7,590 nucleotides of DNA from Dehalococcoidia bacterium (GTDB lineage Bacteria > Chloroflexota > Dehalococcoidia > UBA2979). Every line of letters begins with the position of its first letter. The stretch's first letter is position 1. Both the position numbers and the translations under genes were made by a program. Location: positions 1 through 7,590 of the forward strand of contig SCTU01000258.1 of the NCBI GenBank assembly GCA_004297315.1. The letters run 5' to 3'. Below are positions 5,575 to 7,590 of this stretch, one piece after another. The notes under the pieces are model-generated. The model made no database searches and was not told the origin of the DNA. It was given only the letters and a program-made list of their open reading frames with translations.

Positions 5575-7590
<2,016 letters not shown>

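Overview
The window is very GC-rich DNA with all six supported genes on the + strand. The amino-acid style of UvrA, frequent GTG/TTG starts and the gene content suggest a high-GC Gram-positive-like or Chloroflexota-type bacterium. This is a judgement from sequence feel, not from a search. I see no mobile element, CRISPR array, tRNA or rRNA, so this reads as an ordinary chromosomal housekeeping region with some interesting regulatory and domain-architecture details.

Layout, left to right: (1) 1-2117, a large membrane protein fusing a CopC copper-binding domain, a CopD membrane domain, a YtkA/FixH-like beta domain and a C-terminal class I cytochrome c. Its N-terminus is cut by the window edge, probably by a single base. 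(2) 2153-3661, cobQ, a complete cobyric acid synthase standing alone without other cobalamin genes. (3) 3734-4459, a secreted, C-terminally membrane-anchored protein of unknown function, preceded by a hairpin and a strong AGGAGG. (4) 4502-4984, a single-domain universal stress protein (UspA family) with a TTG start; its Shine-Dalgarno lies inside a perfect 9-bp inverted repeat just after the stop of gene 3. (5) 5054-5473, an unrecognised small helical, acidic-tailed cytoplasmic protein, possibly translated from a leaderless mRNA. (6) 5575 to the right edge, uvrA, complete through the first ATPase half and cut exactly at the second Walker A motif.

How they relate: genes 1 and 2 are close (35 nt) and could be co-transcribed. 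Genes 3 and 4 are 42 nt apart and look translationally coupled. Genes 5 and 6 each appear to have their own promoter. The uvrA leader carries a putative sigma70-type promoter followed by a GAAC-N4-GTTC palindrome. That is the core of the LexA/SOS box known from Gram-positive bacteria, and it fits the DNA-repair role of the gene. The genes do not form one pathway. The best leads are the SD-sequestering hairpin of the stress-protein gene, the LexA-like operator of uvrA, the four-part copper/cytochrome fusion and the altered first zinc module of UvrA.
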